Assembly (NCBI GenBank): GCA_029906195.1
Contig: JARWSJ010000004.1
Coordinates: 434,001 to 498,000, forward strand
DNA: 64,000 bases
Reading direction: 5' to 3'
DNA from: Chitinophagaceae bacterium 26-R-25
GTDB taxonomy: Bacteria; Bacteroidota; Bacteroidia; Chitinophagales; Chitinophagaceae
The notes under the pieces are model-generated. The model did no database searches. It was not told where the DNA came from and worked only from the letters and a program-made list of their open reading frames with translations. Below are positions 1-9,608 of the stretch, piece by piece. The first letter of the stretch is position 1. The number at the start of each line of letters is the position of its first letter. A program made the translations under genes and the position numbers.

Positions 1-1802
1 CTGGCGTGTTTAATTATGTTATGTATAAGTTCCTGAACGATACGATAAATGGCCAGTTCGAAGTCCGGTGTAAACTTTTTGGGCGTACCGAAGATCTGGA
101 AGCTGATGTCCGGCGCGTTAGATTTTGCTACGCCATCGCAGAAGTATTTCACGGCGTCTACGAGGCCCTCTTCCAGCAAGATCTGCGGCATCATATTATG
201 TGCGGTTTTTCTCAGTTCTGATGCGGCTTGCTCCAATAGTTTAATGCCATCCTGAAAGTCTTCCTTATGCTGATCCTCTACATTCTGTTTCGATATTTCA
301 AAGTTCATTTTAGAGACAGCGAGCATCCCTCCAATGCCATCGTGGAGGTCACGCGCGATACGCGTCCTTTCTCTTTCTTCTCCACTGATGGCTGCATTCA
401 GTTTTTCAATTTCAATCTGTTTGTTGAAGCTGTTTATTTTTTCCTGTTGTAATTTTTGTTTGTGCAGATTGTTGCGTTGCCATAAAAGGAAAATGATGAC
501 CAGGCAAATAGTGACCAGCACAATAACGCCGATCCAAAAATTCTTCTTTCTGATTCTGCTTTCCGTTTCAGTTTTGGTAAGTTGCTGTTTAGCGATTTCC
601 TTGTCTTTTTCAGAAATTCGGAAGCGCATCTCGAGCTGGCTGATCATATCCAGCTTGTCCTTCTGCATCAGGCTATCATGCAGTTTGGTGTACTTGTCTT
701 TATATACCAGCGCGTCATTGAATTTTCCAAGCGCTTCGTAACATTCCGCAGCTGTTTCGTAACCAATAACAATCTCGTTATTCAGCACGTCATTATTCTT
801 CTTCAGTTTTTCCAGCGTATTGTTGATTAAAGAAAGTGACTGATCGTATTTTTTTTGGAGAAACAAAACTCTTGCATGTACGATGTTGGTGATAGACATG
901 TAGTACGAGAGGTATTGCTGATTGCCGGGTTGTTTACTAATGTTTATAATCTTTTGTACGTAAGCCATCGACTTGTCAGGATTTTTTTCCTGGAGATAGA
1001 TGTAAGAGAGGTTAAGGTAGATGGCGATTATTCTCGCGGCGTTGATGTTCTTCAGGTTTTTTTTGTCCAAAATCTGCAAATAATAGTAGCGGGCTGAATC
1101 GTATTGCTTGATGCCATGATAATACATACCCTCCAGAAAGCAGAGCTTAAGATTTGCGTCAGCTGTATCTTTTGTGCGGTACATTGCTGAACGGGCCTTG
1201 TCAATATATTCTTTTCCTATTCTTTGAAGATGTGATGTATTGTAATTGATATTTATCAGGAAAGCGGTAAGTTTTACATATGCATTGATTTCAAACACCG
1301 GGTCGTTGATGTCGGGATTTTTAATATCATCTGCCAAATAGAAGAAATAGTAACCTGCGGAGTCGCGAATGCCCTTCTCCTGCAGCGAAGTGCCAAGCAA
1401 CAAATGGATCTTCGCCTTTAGTTTTACATCATTTAAATTGTATTTTTCGTAAACATTTTGTGCGAGGTTGCCATAGTAGATGGCTTTGTTAATGTCATTG
1501 CCAAAATACCAGTTGCCAAGTCCTGCAAAAGCAAAAGCAATTCCTTTGTTGTAATGAATTTTGTAGCTTTTGTCGAGCGCGTTCGAAAGGGTCTGAAAGG
1601 CAGTGGCTGGTACAGAAAGATCTTCTCCTTTATGTATCAATGAAAGAATAACAGTTGTATCGTTTTCGCCGATGCTCTCAACATTGTCATCTCCACCTGC
1701 TTGTGCGGAAGTGGTAAGAGCGAAAATAATGATCAATAAAAGGAGAATATAGCGACACGAGGAAGAGCTTTTCTTCCTGAGCCGGCAAAACAGGTTTATC
1801 AT
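1..1802 (-). CDS. Sensor histidine kinase with TPR region, HisKA_3/NarX type, partial (3' end beyond window)
   Basis: The reverse strand is open from an ATG at 1802 to the window edge, giving about 600 residues without the C-terminus. It starts with a signal-like hydrophobic stretch, continues with a long helical region that looks like tetratricopeptide repeats, then a membrane segment near 481-540 on the DNA followed by a coiled coil. The HisKA_3 phosphoacceptor motif RDLHDGIGG lies near 330-360. The sequence ends inside the HATPase N-box (ELIHNIIKHA). Such kinases usually pair with a LuxR/NarL-type response regulator, which would lie outside the window. The signal it senses cannot be read from the sequence. 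Confidence 0.88.
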   Translation of the reverse strand, partial: MINLFCRLRKKSSSSCRYILLLLIIIFALTTSAQAGGDDNVESIGENDTTVILSLIHKGEDLSVPATAFQTLSNALDKSYKIHYNKGIAFAFAGLGNWYFGNDINKAIYYGNLAQNVYEKYNLNDVKLKAKIHLLLGTSLQEKGIRDSAGYYFFYLADDIKNPDINDPVFEINAYVKLTAFLININYNTSHLQRIGKEYIDKARSAMYRTKDTADANLKLCFLEGMYYHGIKQYDSARYYYLQILDKKNLKNINAARIIAIYLNLSYIYLQEKNPDKSMAYVQKIINISKQPGNQQYLSYYMSITNIVHARVLFLQKKYDQSLSLINNTLEKLKKNNDVLNNEIVIGYETAAECYEALGKFNDALVYKDKYTKLHDSLMQKDKLDMISQLEMRFRISEKDKEIAKQQLTKTETESRIRKKNFWIGVIVLVTICLVIIFLLWQRNNLHKQKLQQEKINSFNKQIEIEKLNAAISGEERERTRIARDLHDGIGGMLAVSKMNFEISKQNVEDQHKEDFQDGIKLLEQAASELRKTAHNMMPQILLEEGLVDAVKYFCDGVAKSNAPDISFQIFGTPKKFTPDFELAIYRIVQELIHNIIKHA

Positions 1803-1945
1803 CTACGTTAGTAATGGTTAATTGTCTTTACAGGAACGCCTGTCGTATGATAAAGTACGATATAAACCTGCATAGAAAATATAGGTGTAACTACCCAATT
1901 TTATAATGGAGTAGAAGCGCCTATAAAAAATTGAGGGGTTGAAAA

Positions 1946-2052
1946 TATTTTTGTGTTTTCTCAAGGTGTTAGCTTAAATCTCATGTGTAACCGTAGTTAA
2001 CCCGAAATCAGTTGTATGAAAGTCACCCCTCTAAACCCGGGTGGCTTTTTTT
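1946..2052 (+). ncRNA. Candidate orphan small RNA, about 95 nt
   Basis: On the plus strand, between two minus-strand genes, there is a perfect -7 box TATTTTTG (1946-1953) and then a rho-independent terminator with an 8-bp stem (2021-2028 with 2039-2046) and a run of T to 2052. A transcript starting near 1960 would be about 93 nt. No good -33 TTTG was found and no ORF longer than five codons is present. A small RNA is an inference from the promoter-terminator pair only. Confidence 0.35.
2021..2052 (+). terminator. Rho-independent terminator of the candidate small RNA
   Basis: AGTCACCC (2021-2028) pairs with GGGTGGCT (2039-2046), including one G-T pair, followed by seven T. The T run exists only on the plus strand, so it does not serve the minus-strand genes on either side. 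Confidence 0.6.
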
Positions 2053-2168
2053 AATTAGGAATTAGGAATTAAGAATTAAGAATTGTTCATTGCGTAGTCA
2101 GACTGTTTGCTCGTCGGTTTCACGCCGCACGGAAAGAATTCTTAATTCCTAATTCCTAATTCTTAATT
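2053..2168. repeat. Long inverted repeat, 'AATTAGGAATT' word family
   Basis: The left arm (2053-2085) is tandem copies of AATTAGG and AATTAAG. The right arm (2137-2168) is their complement. The element ends two bases before the HTCS stop codon. The same words recur at 16718-17024. Confidence 0.85.
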
Positions 2169-2170
2169 GG

Positions 2171-5100
2171 TTAAGCTACATTATTAGAATTGCTCGTCTT
2201 CTTCGAAGCCACATACTCAGAAGGCGTCATGCCGAATTGCTTATGAAAGTCACGGCCAAAATTAGATTGGTGGGTGTAGCCGACAAGATCTGCGACTTCG
2301 TAAATTTTGTAATCTTTCTCAGTTAAAAGCACTGCTGCTCTTTTGAGCCTGGCAAGCGTGATTAATTCATTCGGCGACATGTTGGAGATGCCTTTGATCT
2401 TTCTGTACAAAGTAGCCTTGCTCATATGCATGATCTTCGCCAGCTGTTCCACATCCAGGTCTGTATTTTCGATCTGCTGATAAATGGCGTCATTCAGCTG
2501 ATCGAGGAAGTTTTCATCTGCTTTTGAATAAGCAATGCTCTTGATGTGTGCCAGTGGAGATTTGGCAAAATATTCTTTAACTTTTGTCCGGTTATTTAGT
2601 AGACTTTGTATCTGTGCTTGCAAATGTTGCTGTGAAAAGGGCTTTTCAATGTATGCATCTGCACCAAGTTCAAGACCTTCAATTTTTGATTGCAATGTAT
2701 TTTTTGCTGTCAATAAAATCACAGGCACATGACTGAATTCAAAACTGCTTTTTATTTTTTTACACAATTCAAAACCATCCATTACCGGCATCATTACATC
2801 ACTGATCACGAGCTGAACAGTTTCATCTTCAAGCTTTTGAATAGCCTCCTTGCCGTTATGTGCCTTGATGATATTGTAATGTTCGCTCAGTTCCTTCGCA
2901 ATGAAGTCAAGTATTTCTTTGTTGTCTTCTACCAGTAAAACAATTGGTTTCGAAGAGCTGGCGGGCACTTCCTTAAATGCTTCTTCCGCTTGTGGTGTTT
3001 CTTCAGAAGGTTCATCAAACAGTTGGAACTCTTTTTCCTGGTGAATAGGCAGCACGAGCACAAATGTATTTACCGTAGCATCATCCATGCTCACGTTCAA
3101 CGTGCCTTTGTGCAACTCTGCAAGCGAACGGGACAGTTGAAGGCCTATGCCCGTTCCCGGTTGTTTTTCGGTTTCCTGCAAGCGAAAGAAAGGTTCAAAT
3201 ATTTTGTCCTTCATTTCCGCGGGAATGAGATAGCCGTCATTTTTTACCTGTATGCTGAAATGAGTGTCTTCACTATTAAAAGGCATCAAACGTAAATGTG
3301 CGTTAGTATCTGCATACTTGATCGCGTTGCTTAAAAGATTGCTCACAATCTTGGTGAACGCTTCTTTATCAATATACGCTTGTAAATGAATACTTGGTAG
3401 CTGCAGTTTGAAAACAAGATTTTTCTGCTCTGCAGCCGGTTTGAAACGGCTGTAAATTTCTTCCAGCAATTCGCAAATGTCAGCTTTTACAAAACTGAGG
3501 CTAAAGCCTTTCGTTTCTGTTTTTCGAAAATCAAGAAGTTGGTTGGTAAGCTCAATAAGGCGGTTAGTGTTTTTTTCCATGATCTTCAGATTGTCTTTTA
3601 TTTCAGGCAGGTGCGCTGCTTTTTCAATCGTTTTTTCTAACGGAAGTTTTATAAGCGTAAGGGGTGTTCTGATTTCGTGCGCTACGTTGGTAAAGAATTC
3701 TATTTTGGCGTGGTAGATCTCTTTTTCTTTTTCATTTTCGAGCAGTTCAATTTTTCTGTGATTCTTTTCCTCTACCCGCCTATGATAATTTCTGATAAGT
3801 ATAAATGCAAGAATTGCGCCTGACAATACATAGCAAAGATACGCCCATTTACTTGCCCAAAAGGGAGGCAAAATCTCTATGCTGAGCGTCGTTGGCGTTT
3901 CGTTCCACACACCGCTACTGTTGGATGCTTTTACTTTGAAAGTGTATTTGCCGGGAGACAGTTTGGTAAAATAAACTTTCCGGTTTGATTGCAGGTGCAC
4001 CCAGTCTTTATCAAGCCCTTCCAGTTTGTAAGCGTATTCGGCCATTTCCGGCGCAGTGTAGCTGAGTGCGGCAAAGTCGATGCTGATGGTAGACTGGTCG
4101 TGCTTTAGGACGATGTTGTGTGCGTAAGCAATAGCTTGTTTTAAAGGAGAAGTGTTTTTGTTTACAGTCAATTCTTTATTGTCCACCTGCATGCCGGTAA
4201 TGAAAACCGTGGGAATGTAGGTGTTGCGGATAAAATCAGCAGGATTAAAACTTATCATGCCTTTGAGACATCCGAAATACAATTTCCCATTGGCATCTTT
4301 ATAGCCCGACTTATAGTTGAATTGATCCGTAAGCAAACCATTTGCTTTGGTATACACTTTAATGCCTTCAGTCACGGGATCAAAGCAAACCAAACCCTTT
4401 GATGTGGTGATCCACAAATCCCCCTTCTTGTCTTCCAGCATAGAATAGAAGACATTGCTGGGAAAACCATTCTGTGTGCCGTATCTTTTGAAACTATTTC
4501 TGTCCGCATCATATCTGCAGAAGCCGTTTTCTGTAGTGATCCAGATATTGTTTTTACTGTCTTTAAAAACGCCGTTAATAGTATTGTTGCAAAGACTGTT
4601 CTTGTTGTTTGGATTGTGTTTAAAACTCGCCGTTTTTCCTGTGCGATTGTTATATGAATAAACGCCTTCGCGATAAGTGCCTGCCCAAATGGTTCCATTG
4701 TCATCCTCCACGATTGCCTGCACCAAAGAAATATCAGGCACTTGTTTTATTTGCGTAAACGTGCTTTTGTGAGGATCGTATGCGAACAAACCTCTTGCAG
4801 TACCTACAAGAATTTCACCCTTCTTTGTTCTCCAAAAGCACTCTACGAAATTGCTTTTGAAAGTAGTGTGCAGCGTGTCTGCATTAAAGTGTTGTACAAC
4901 TTTCTGCGTGCTGATGCGCATCACATCCATGCCGTGCTCAAACGTGCCGATAAACAATGTGTCGCCAATGGCCAGTAAGCCGTGAATATTGGTGTGCGAA
5001 ATGCTTCCCTGGTTATTCGATGGGCCGAAATGTTGCACCGTGCCCGTTTCAAGATCAAGCTTATTAAGGCCCGCATCTTCGGTGCCGATCCATAAGTTGC

Positions 5101-6169
5101 CGTATTTATCCGGACAAATTTCACGAACAGAAGTCCCGCTTATTGAGCTTGTGCCATACTGCGGAAAATATTTTTGAAAGAAAGTGTATTGCTTCGGGAA
5201 ATAATTTACGCCGCCAAAATAAGTACCTACCCATATGCCACCTTCTTTGTCTTTGCAAACAGTATACGATGCGTTGTCGCTTAGAGAAATGTGATTGTTG
5301 TATTCTCTTTTAAGATTCGTGTATTGTTTTGTTTTTACATTATAAATGAAAATGCCCGATTCTGTTGCGGCCCAAAATTCATTGGGTGAGTTCACCAGGA
5401 AGTCTCTCGCAAAAATTTCCGTCTGATCATCATTATAAGTAATGGCGTCTTCGTAGGTGTGATCTTGTGTATTGAATATTTTAATGCCTTGAGAAGATGT
5501 GCCAATTAAAATGTAGTGATCGTTGAATGCTCTGATCTTTTCGATCCATCTGGCCTTTGGTAATTTGGAATGGCTGAAAATATCATAGAAGGTAAAACTG
5601 TTTTTTGCCGGATCATATTTTGCAAGTGAACCTGTAACATTTGCGATCCACAAACTGCCATCTGGCAAGATGCAAAGTGAACCAGCGTCGAATCCTTTGT
5701 TGTCGAATGATGTAAGCTCTTTGGTGACAAGGTTGTATTTATATAAACCAAGGCCTGCAACAAACCAAAGATTGTGTTTTGCGTCCATCGTAATGTCGCG
5801 CACTTCTGATTCCGGCACTTTTTCAAGACGATGAAAGTTTTCGGCTCGCGGATCATAACGAAAAATACCTCTGTCTGTTCCCACCCACAGGTCCTCATTA
5901 CCATCTTCATATATGGAGTGAATAAAGTTGCTGCCAATACTTGATGTGTCTCCCGGTACATTTGTAAACACTTTGAAAGTGTAGCCGTCAAAACGATCGA
6001 GGCCATCCTTTGTGCCGAACCACATAAATCCTTTTTTATCCTGAAAGCTGCAAATGACTGAATTGTTGGAGAGACCTTGTTCAACCTGGTAGTGTCGGAA
6101 ATAAAATGATTGTGCATTGATAACGAATGCATGGAAGCAAAGTAATAATATGGCAGTTAGCGTTTTCAC
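2171..6169 (-). CDS. Hybrid two-component system regulator (HTCS) of the polysaccharide utilisation locus
   Basis: A 1332-residue one-protein signalling system. In order: signal peptide (about 1-19), a periplasmic two-component-regulator propeller (about 25-680) with repeated 'WIGT..GL...D' blades, a Y_Y_Y domain (about 690-760), one membrane helix (about 770-795), HisKA with the phosphoacceptor in NVAHEIRTPLTL, HATPase with NLLSNAIKYAD and GTGIGLQL, a receiver domain with the phosphorylated Asp in VISDVMMPVMDG, and a C-terminal AraC-type HTH. In this family the propeller binds an oligosaccharide and the HTH activates the adjacent susCD operon. It is divergent from susC, which fits that role. 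Confidence 0.96.
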   Translation of the reverse strand: MKTLTAILLLCFHAFVINAQSFYFRHYQVEQGLSNNSVICSFQDKKGFMWFGTKDGLDRFDGYTFKVFTNVPGDTSSIGSNFIHSIYEDGNEDLWVGTDRGIFRYDPRAENFHRLEKVPESEVRDITMDAKHNLWFVAGLGLYKYNLVTKELTSFDNKGFDAGSLCILPDGSLWIANVTGSLAKYDPAKNSFTFYDIFSHSKLPKARWIEKIRAFNDHYILIGTSSQGIKIFNTQDHTYEDAITYNDDQTEIFARDFLVNSPNEFWAATESGIFIYNVKTKQYTNLKREYNNHISLSDNASYTVCKDKEGGIWVGTYFGGVNYFPKQYTFFQKYFPQYGTSSISGTSVREICPDKYGNLWIGTEDAGLNKLDLETGTVQHFGPSNNQGSISHTNIHGLLAIGDTLFIGTFEHGMDVMRISTQKVVQHFNADTLHTTFKSNFVECFWRTKKGEILVGTARGLFAYDPHKSTFTQIKQVPDISLVQAIVEDDNGTIWAGTYREGVYSYNNRTGKTASFKHNPNNKNSLCNNTINGVFKDSKNNIWITTENGFCRYDADRNSFKRYGTQNGFPSNVFYSMLEDKKGDLWITTSKGLVCFDPVTEGIKVYTKANGLLTDQFNYKSGYKDANGKLYFGCLKGMISFNPADFIRNTYIPTVFITGMQVDNKELTVNKNTSPLKQAIAYAHNIVLKHDQSTISIDFAALSYTAPEMAEYAYKLEGLDKDWVHLQSNRKVYFTKLSPGKYTFKVKASNSSGVWNETPTTLSIEILPPFWASKWAYLCYVLSGAILAFILIRNYHRRVEEKNHRKIELLENEKEKEIYHAKIEFFTNVAHEIRTPLTLIKLPLEKTIEKAAHLPEIKDNLKIMEKNTNRLIELTNQLLDFRKTETKGFSLSFVKADICELLEEIYSRFKPAAEQKNLVFKLQLPSIHLQAYIDKEAFTKIVSNLLSNAIKYADTNAHLRLMPFNSEDTHFSIQVKNDGYLIPAEMKDKIFEPFFRLQETEKQPGTGIGLQLSRSLAELHKGTLNVSMDDATVNTFVLVLPIHQEKEFQLFDEPSEETPQAEEAFKEVPASSSKPIVLLVEDNKEILDFIAKELSEHYNIIKAHNGKEAIQKLEDETVQLVISDVMMPVMDGFELCKKIKSSFEFSHVPVILLTAKNTLQSKIEGLELGADAYIEKPFSQQHLQAQIQSLLNNRTKVKEYFAKSPLAHIKSIAYSKADENFLDQLNDAIYQQIENTDLDVEQLAKIMHMSKATLYRKIKGISNMSPNELITLARLKRAAVLLTEKDYKIYEVADLVGYTHQSNFGRDFHKQFGMTPSEYVASKKTSNSNNVA

Positions 6170-6220
6170 CGCGGCAACTAATCAGTTAGGTAATACAAAT
6201 ATAGAAGAGATCAGACAATA

Positions 6221-6354
6221 GAACGCAGATTTTCATGATTCTCATGATGGTCATGATTTTTGATTTGAGATTAACTACTGAGCGACATGTTAGTGAACCT
6301 CTATCCCAAAGCAAAATCCTAACAAATCATGACAATCATGAAAATCTGCGTTCT
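6221..6354. repeat. Long inverted repeat, 'GAACGCAGATTTTCATGAT' family
   Basis: The arm at 6221-6256 (GAACGCAGATTTTCATGAT and onward) is matched in reverse complement at 6324-6354. It lies between the HTCS gene and susC. A near-identical element is at 53607-53765. Confidence 0.85.
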
Positions 6355-6518
6355 CTCTCTTTCTTAAATTGATTCACTTTGATAAAACTGTGATACGCTA
6401 TGATAAGCTTGTTAAAAAGAGATGAATTTACTTTGTTAAAGAATTCTTATAGCCGTGTATGCAATTGTATATAGCTATCAGAACATCAACATTCATTAAC
6501 TAATACTGATTGACTGCC

Positions 6519-9500
6519 ATGAAAGTTATCAAAAGCTTTTGGAAAGGGCTCTTATACGCCTCTCTTTCCCGGCCAATGAGAAAAGCTGCAATGCTTGGCC
6601 TGATTATTATCTCCTCACAAAGTTCAACTTTCGCACAAAACAAAATTAAAGTTACAGGAGCTGTTACAGACAGTACCGGACGGGGCATCGAGGGTGTTAC
6701 TGTATCTGAGAAAGGTACACGCACTAACGCTTTGACCACTGCCAACGGTTCCTACACAATCAATGTAGATAACGGAAGCTCAGTGCTTGTTTTCTCTTCG
6801 GTAGGCTTTACCTCCAAAGAAATAAGAGTAGGAGGCCAAACTAATATTACCGTATCGTTAGTACAAGTAAGTTCTAGTTTGCAGGATGTGGTGGTTGTAG
6901 GTTATGGTTCTCAAAAGAAAGCAAACCTTACAGGAGCCGTGTCTGTAGTGCGTCCTGAAGAAATTACAAAGAAACAGGCAACGACTGTAGCAGAAGCCTT
7001 ACAAGGTGAAGCTACTGGTGTAAACGTTAGAGGCGGCGGCCAGCCTGGTTCTGAAGCTGCAATCCAGATCCGCGGTCTTAAGAATCTTTCTTCTGCAAAT
7101 CCACTGTATGTTATTGATGGTTTGATCACTACTGCTAATCGTGATTTTAACCCGGATGATATTGAGAGCATACAAATATTAAAAGATGCATCTGCCGCCG
7201 CAATCTACGGATCTCGCGCTGGTAACGGGGTAATCATCATTACCACTAAAAAAGGTAAAGCTGGCCCTATGCGCATTGAAGCATCTGCAAGGATGAGTGT
7301 GCAAACTACTCCAAGATACAGCCTGATGCAAACGCCTCAGTTTGTTGCTTACAATGACTCTGCTTACGCAAATGCAGGCATTCCGCAGGCAAACTGGCAA
7401 AAACATAACTTAAATAGTAATACAGACTGGCAGAAAGAAGCTTTCCGTACCGGTAACATGCAAGACTACAACGTTAGTTTTTCGGGCGGGTCAAACAACG
7501 GAAGTTATTTGGTGTCTGCGAATTATTTTGGAAACAACGGAACTGTTATCAGCACAGGATTTAAAAGACTTGGCTTGCGTGTGAATACGCAAGGTTCAAA
7601 AGGTATTTTTAGTGTAGGCGAGAACCTCGCGATTACCAATGCGAAGTCAGATGAAATGAGTGGTAATCCATATGTTGATGTTGTGCGTATGTTGCCAACC
7701 ATTCCGGTGTATGATCCAACACATCCGGGAGGATACGGTTACGGTAATGAAGACAGCGCACGTACATTTGGTACTAACCCTGTTGCGCACTCAAATCTTG
7801 AAGATGCAAATAATGAAAACTTCCGTGTACGTGGAAACCTTTGGAGCGAGCTGAAATTTACGCCATGGTTGAAATACAGACTGAACCTGGGATACGAAAC
7901 AAGTAACGACCACTACAAATATTTCAGAAAGAAAGGAAGCTGGACGCTTAACCAACCAGATGATCCTGCGATCTTAAATGAAAACAGAGCTCGTTTTCAA
8001 TCTGCACTTATTGAGAATACATTGAATTTTAATAAAACATTTGGTCGCCATACAGTTGCTGCTGTAGTTGGTCAAACTTATCAGCATGACAACTATGATA
8101 TGATATGGGGACAGAAAAGAAACATTCTTTACAATCCAAGTACTGACACCTATTATCCAAATCTGGATAATGGAACCAATCCTACAACAGGGGGCTATGG
8201 CACTGAAGTTATATTGTTGTCCTACCTTGGACGCGTTGAATATAGCTATGACGACAGATATTTGCTGAACGTTGTCGCAAGAAGAGATGGTTCTTCAAGA
8301 TTGGGAGTAGGATACAGATGGGAAAACTTTCCTTCTGTTTCCGGTGCATGGCGCATCAGCAAAGAGAAGTTCTTCCAGTCTTCATGGATCAATGATCTTA
8401 AATTGCGTGCCAGCTACGGAACGCTTGGTGCAAGCAACATTGGTGCATACGAATACCTGGCAACGATCAACACAAACCCTACGATGGCAGTCGGCCGCGA
8501 TCAACACGTAGAAGTTGGTGCAACGCAAGTGCAGTTGGCCAACGCTGATCTGAAATGGGAAAAACTGAAACAGCAGAACTATGGTTTGGATGCGTCCTTC
8601 CTAAGCAATCGTTTGACAATTACTGCTGAATATTTCGACAGCAAAACACAAGATGTACTGACTCGTATGCCAATTCTCCTGACTACAGGTAATGACCAGG
8701 GAAATCCTCAGGTGAATGCAGTTAGTTTGAGAAACAAAGGATTTGAATTCTCTGCAACTTATCGCGATAATGCAGGCGACTTCAGATACTATGGTACTGT
8801 TAACATTACCAGACTTCGTAACAGCGTAGAAGAGCTTGGGTATAATAAAAATGAAATTTATGTGGGCAACACTGTAACAGCTATTGGTAGCCCTATAGGC
8901 ATGTGGTATGTGCTGCAAACAAAAGGATTGTTCCAAAATCAGGACGAGATCAACAACTACAAAAATAAAGATGGCAAAGTGATCCAGCCCGATGCGGCAC
9001 CTGGCGATATTCGTTTCGCGGATAATAACGGCGATGGCCAAATTACCAATGATGATAAAGCAGTGGTAGCAAGCCCTTGGCCGAAATGGGAAATGGGTTT
9101 GAACCTTGGTGGGTCATGGAAAAATTTCGATCTTTCGATGAATTGGTTCGGATCGTTCGGAGCAACTGTGTACAATGGATATCATAGTCTTGTTGACAGA
9201 TTTGATGACAACTCTAACTACAGAACAGACGTAAATCCGTGGACACCAACAAATACAAACACTTCGTTCCCAAGAATTATTTACAAAACTACTCTTAACT
9301 CAAGAGGCGATACAGACAGATGGCTGGAAGATGGAAGCTTCTTCCGTTTGAAGTATGTAAGTCTTGGTTACAATCTGCCTTCTTCAATGTTGAAAAAGAT
9401 CGGGTTCACAAGTGCACGTGTTACTTTGTCCGGTCAGAACCTAATAACATTTACAAAATATTCAGGGCTTGATCCGGAGTTTTTAAATACAGATATATTC

Positions 9501-9572
9501 CAGAAAGGGGCGGACAATTTCGCTTTCCCTAACCTGAAGTCATATACATTGGGTGTAAACTTTGGCTTCTAA
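6519..9572 (+). CDS. SusC/RagA family TonB-linked outer-membrane glycan transporter
   Basis: A 1017-residue outer-membrane barrel importing oligosaccharide together with the SusD lipoprotein encoded next. It shows a signal peptide ending at SSTFAQ, a carboxypeptidase-regulatory-like domain (about 40-115), the SusC signature around DVVVVGYGSQKKANLTGAV, a plug domain with YVIDGL and AAIYGSRAGNGVI, and a barrel ending in the typical YTLGVNFGF. An upstream in-frame TTG exists at 6510, but the ATG at 6519 gives the expected signal peptide. No N-terminal STN domain is seen, so it is probably controlled by the HTCS rather than by a sigma/anti-sigma pair. The substrate is not visible from the sequence. 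Confidence 0.96.
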   Translation: MKVIKSFWKGLLYASLSRPMRKAAMLGLIIISSQSSTFAQNKIKVTGAVTDSTGRGIEGVTVSEKGTRTNALTTANGSYTINVDNGSSVLVFSSVGFTSKEIRVGGQTNITVSLVQVSSSLQDVVVVGYGSQKKANLTGAVSVVRPEEITKKQATTVAEALQGEATGVNVRGGGQPGSEAAIQIRGLKNLSSANPLYVIDGLITTANRDFNPDDIESIQILKDASAAAIYGSRAGNGVIIITTKKGKAGPMRIEASARMSVQTTPRYSLMQTPQFVAYNDSAYANAGIPQANWQKHNLNSNTDWQKEAFRTGNMQDYNVSFSGGSNNGSYLVSANYFGNNGTVISTGFKRLGLRVNTQGSKGIFSVGENLAITNAKSDEMSGNPYVDVVRMLPTIPVYDPTHPGGYGYGNEDSARTFGTNPVAHSNLEDANNENFRVRGNLWSELKFTPWLKYRLNLGYETSNDHYKYFRKKGSWTLNQPDDPAILNENRARFQSALIENTLNFNKTFGRHTVAAVVGQTYQHDNYDMIWGQKRNILYNPSTDTYYPNLDNGTNPTTGGYGTEVILLSYLGRVEYSYDDRYLLNVVARRDGSSRLGVGYRWENFPSVSGAWRISKEKFFQSSWINDLKLRASYGTLGASNIGAYEYLATINTNPTMAVGRDQHVEVGATQVQLANADLKWEKLKQQNYGLDASFLSNRLTITAEYFDSKTQDVLTRMPILLTTGNDQGNPQVNAVSLRNKGFEFSATYRDNAGDFRYYGTVNITRLRNSVEELGYNKNEIYVGNTVTAIGSPIGMWYVLQTKGLFQNQDEINNYKNKDGKVIQPDAAPGDIRFADNNGDGQITNDDKAVVASPWPKWEMGLNLGGSWKNFDLSMNWFGSFGATVYNGYHSLVDRFDDNSNYRTDVNPWTPTNTNTSFPRIIYKTTLNSRGDTDRWLEDGSFFRLKYVSLGYNLPSSMLKKIGFTSARVTLSGQNLITFTKYSGLDPEFLNTDIFQKGADNFAFPNLKSYTLGVNFGF

Positions 9573-9608
9573 TATTTAAAACATGTTTAGGAACTCAAAA
9601 AGATTATT

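Noticed and set aside
2053-2168. Tandem words in the gaps considered as a CRISPR array
   Set aside because: Words are too short, directly adjacent without unique spacers, and arranged as palindromes.
5506-6132. 208-codon frame on the minus strand inside the HTCS gene
   Set aside because: Out-of-frame shadow; the real frame has clear propeller repeats.
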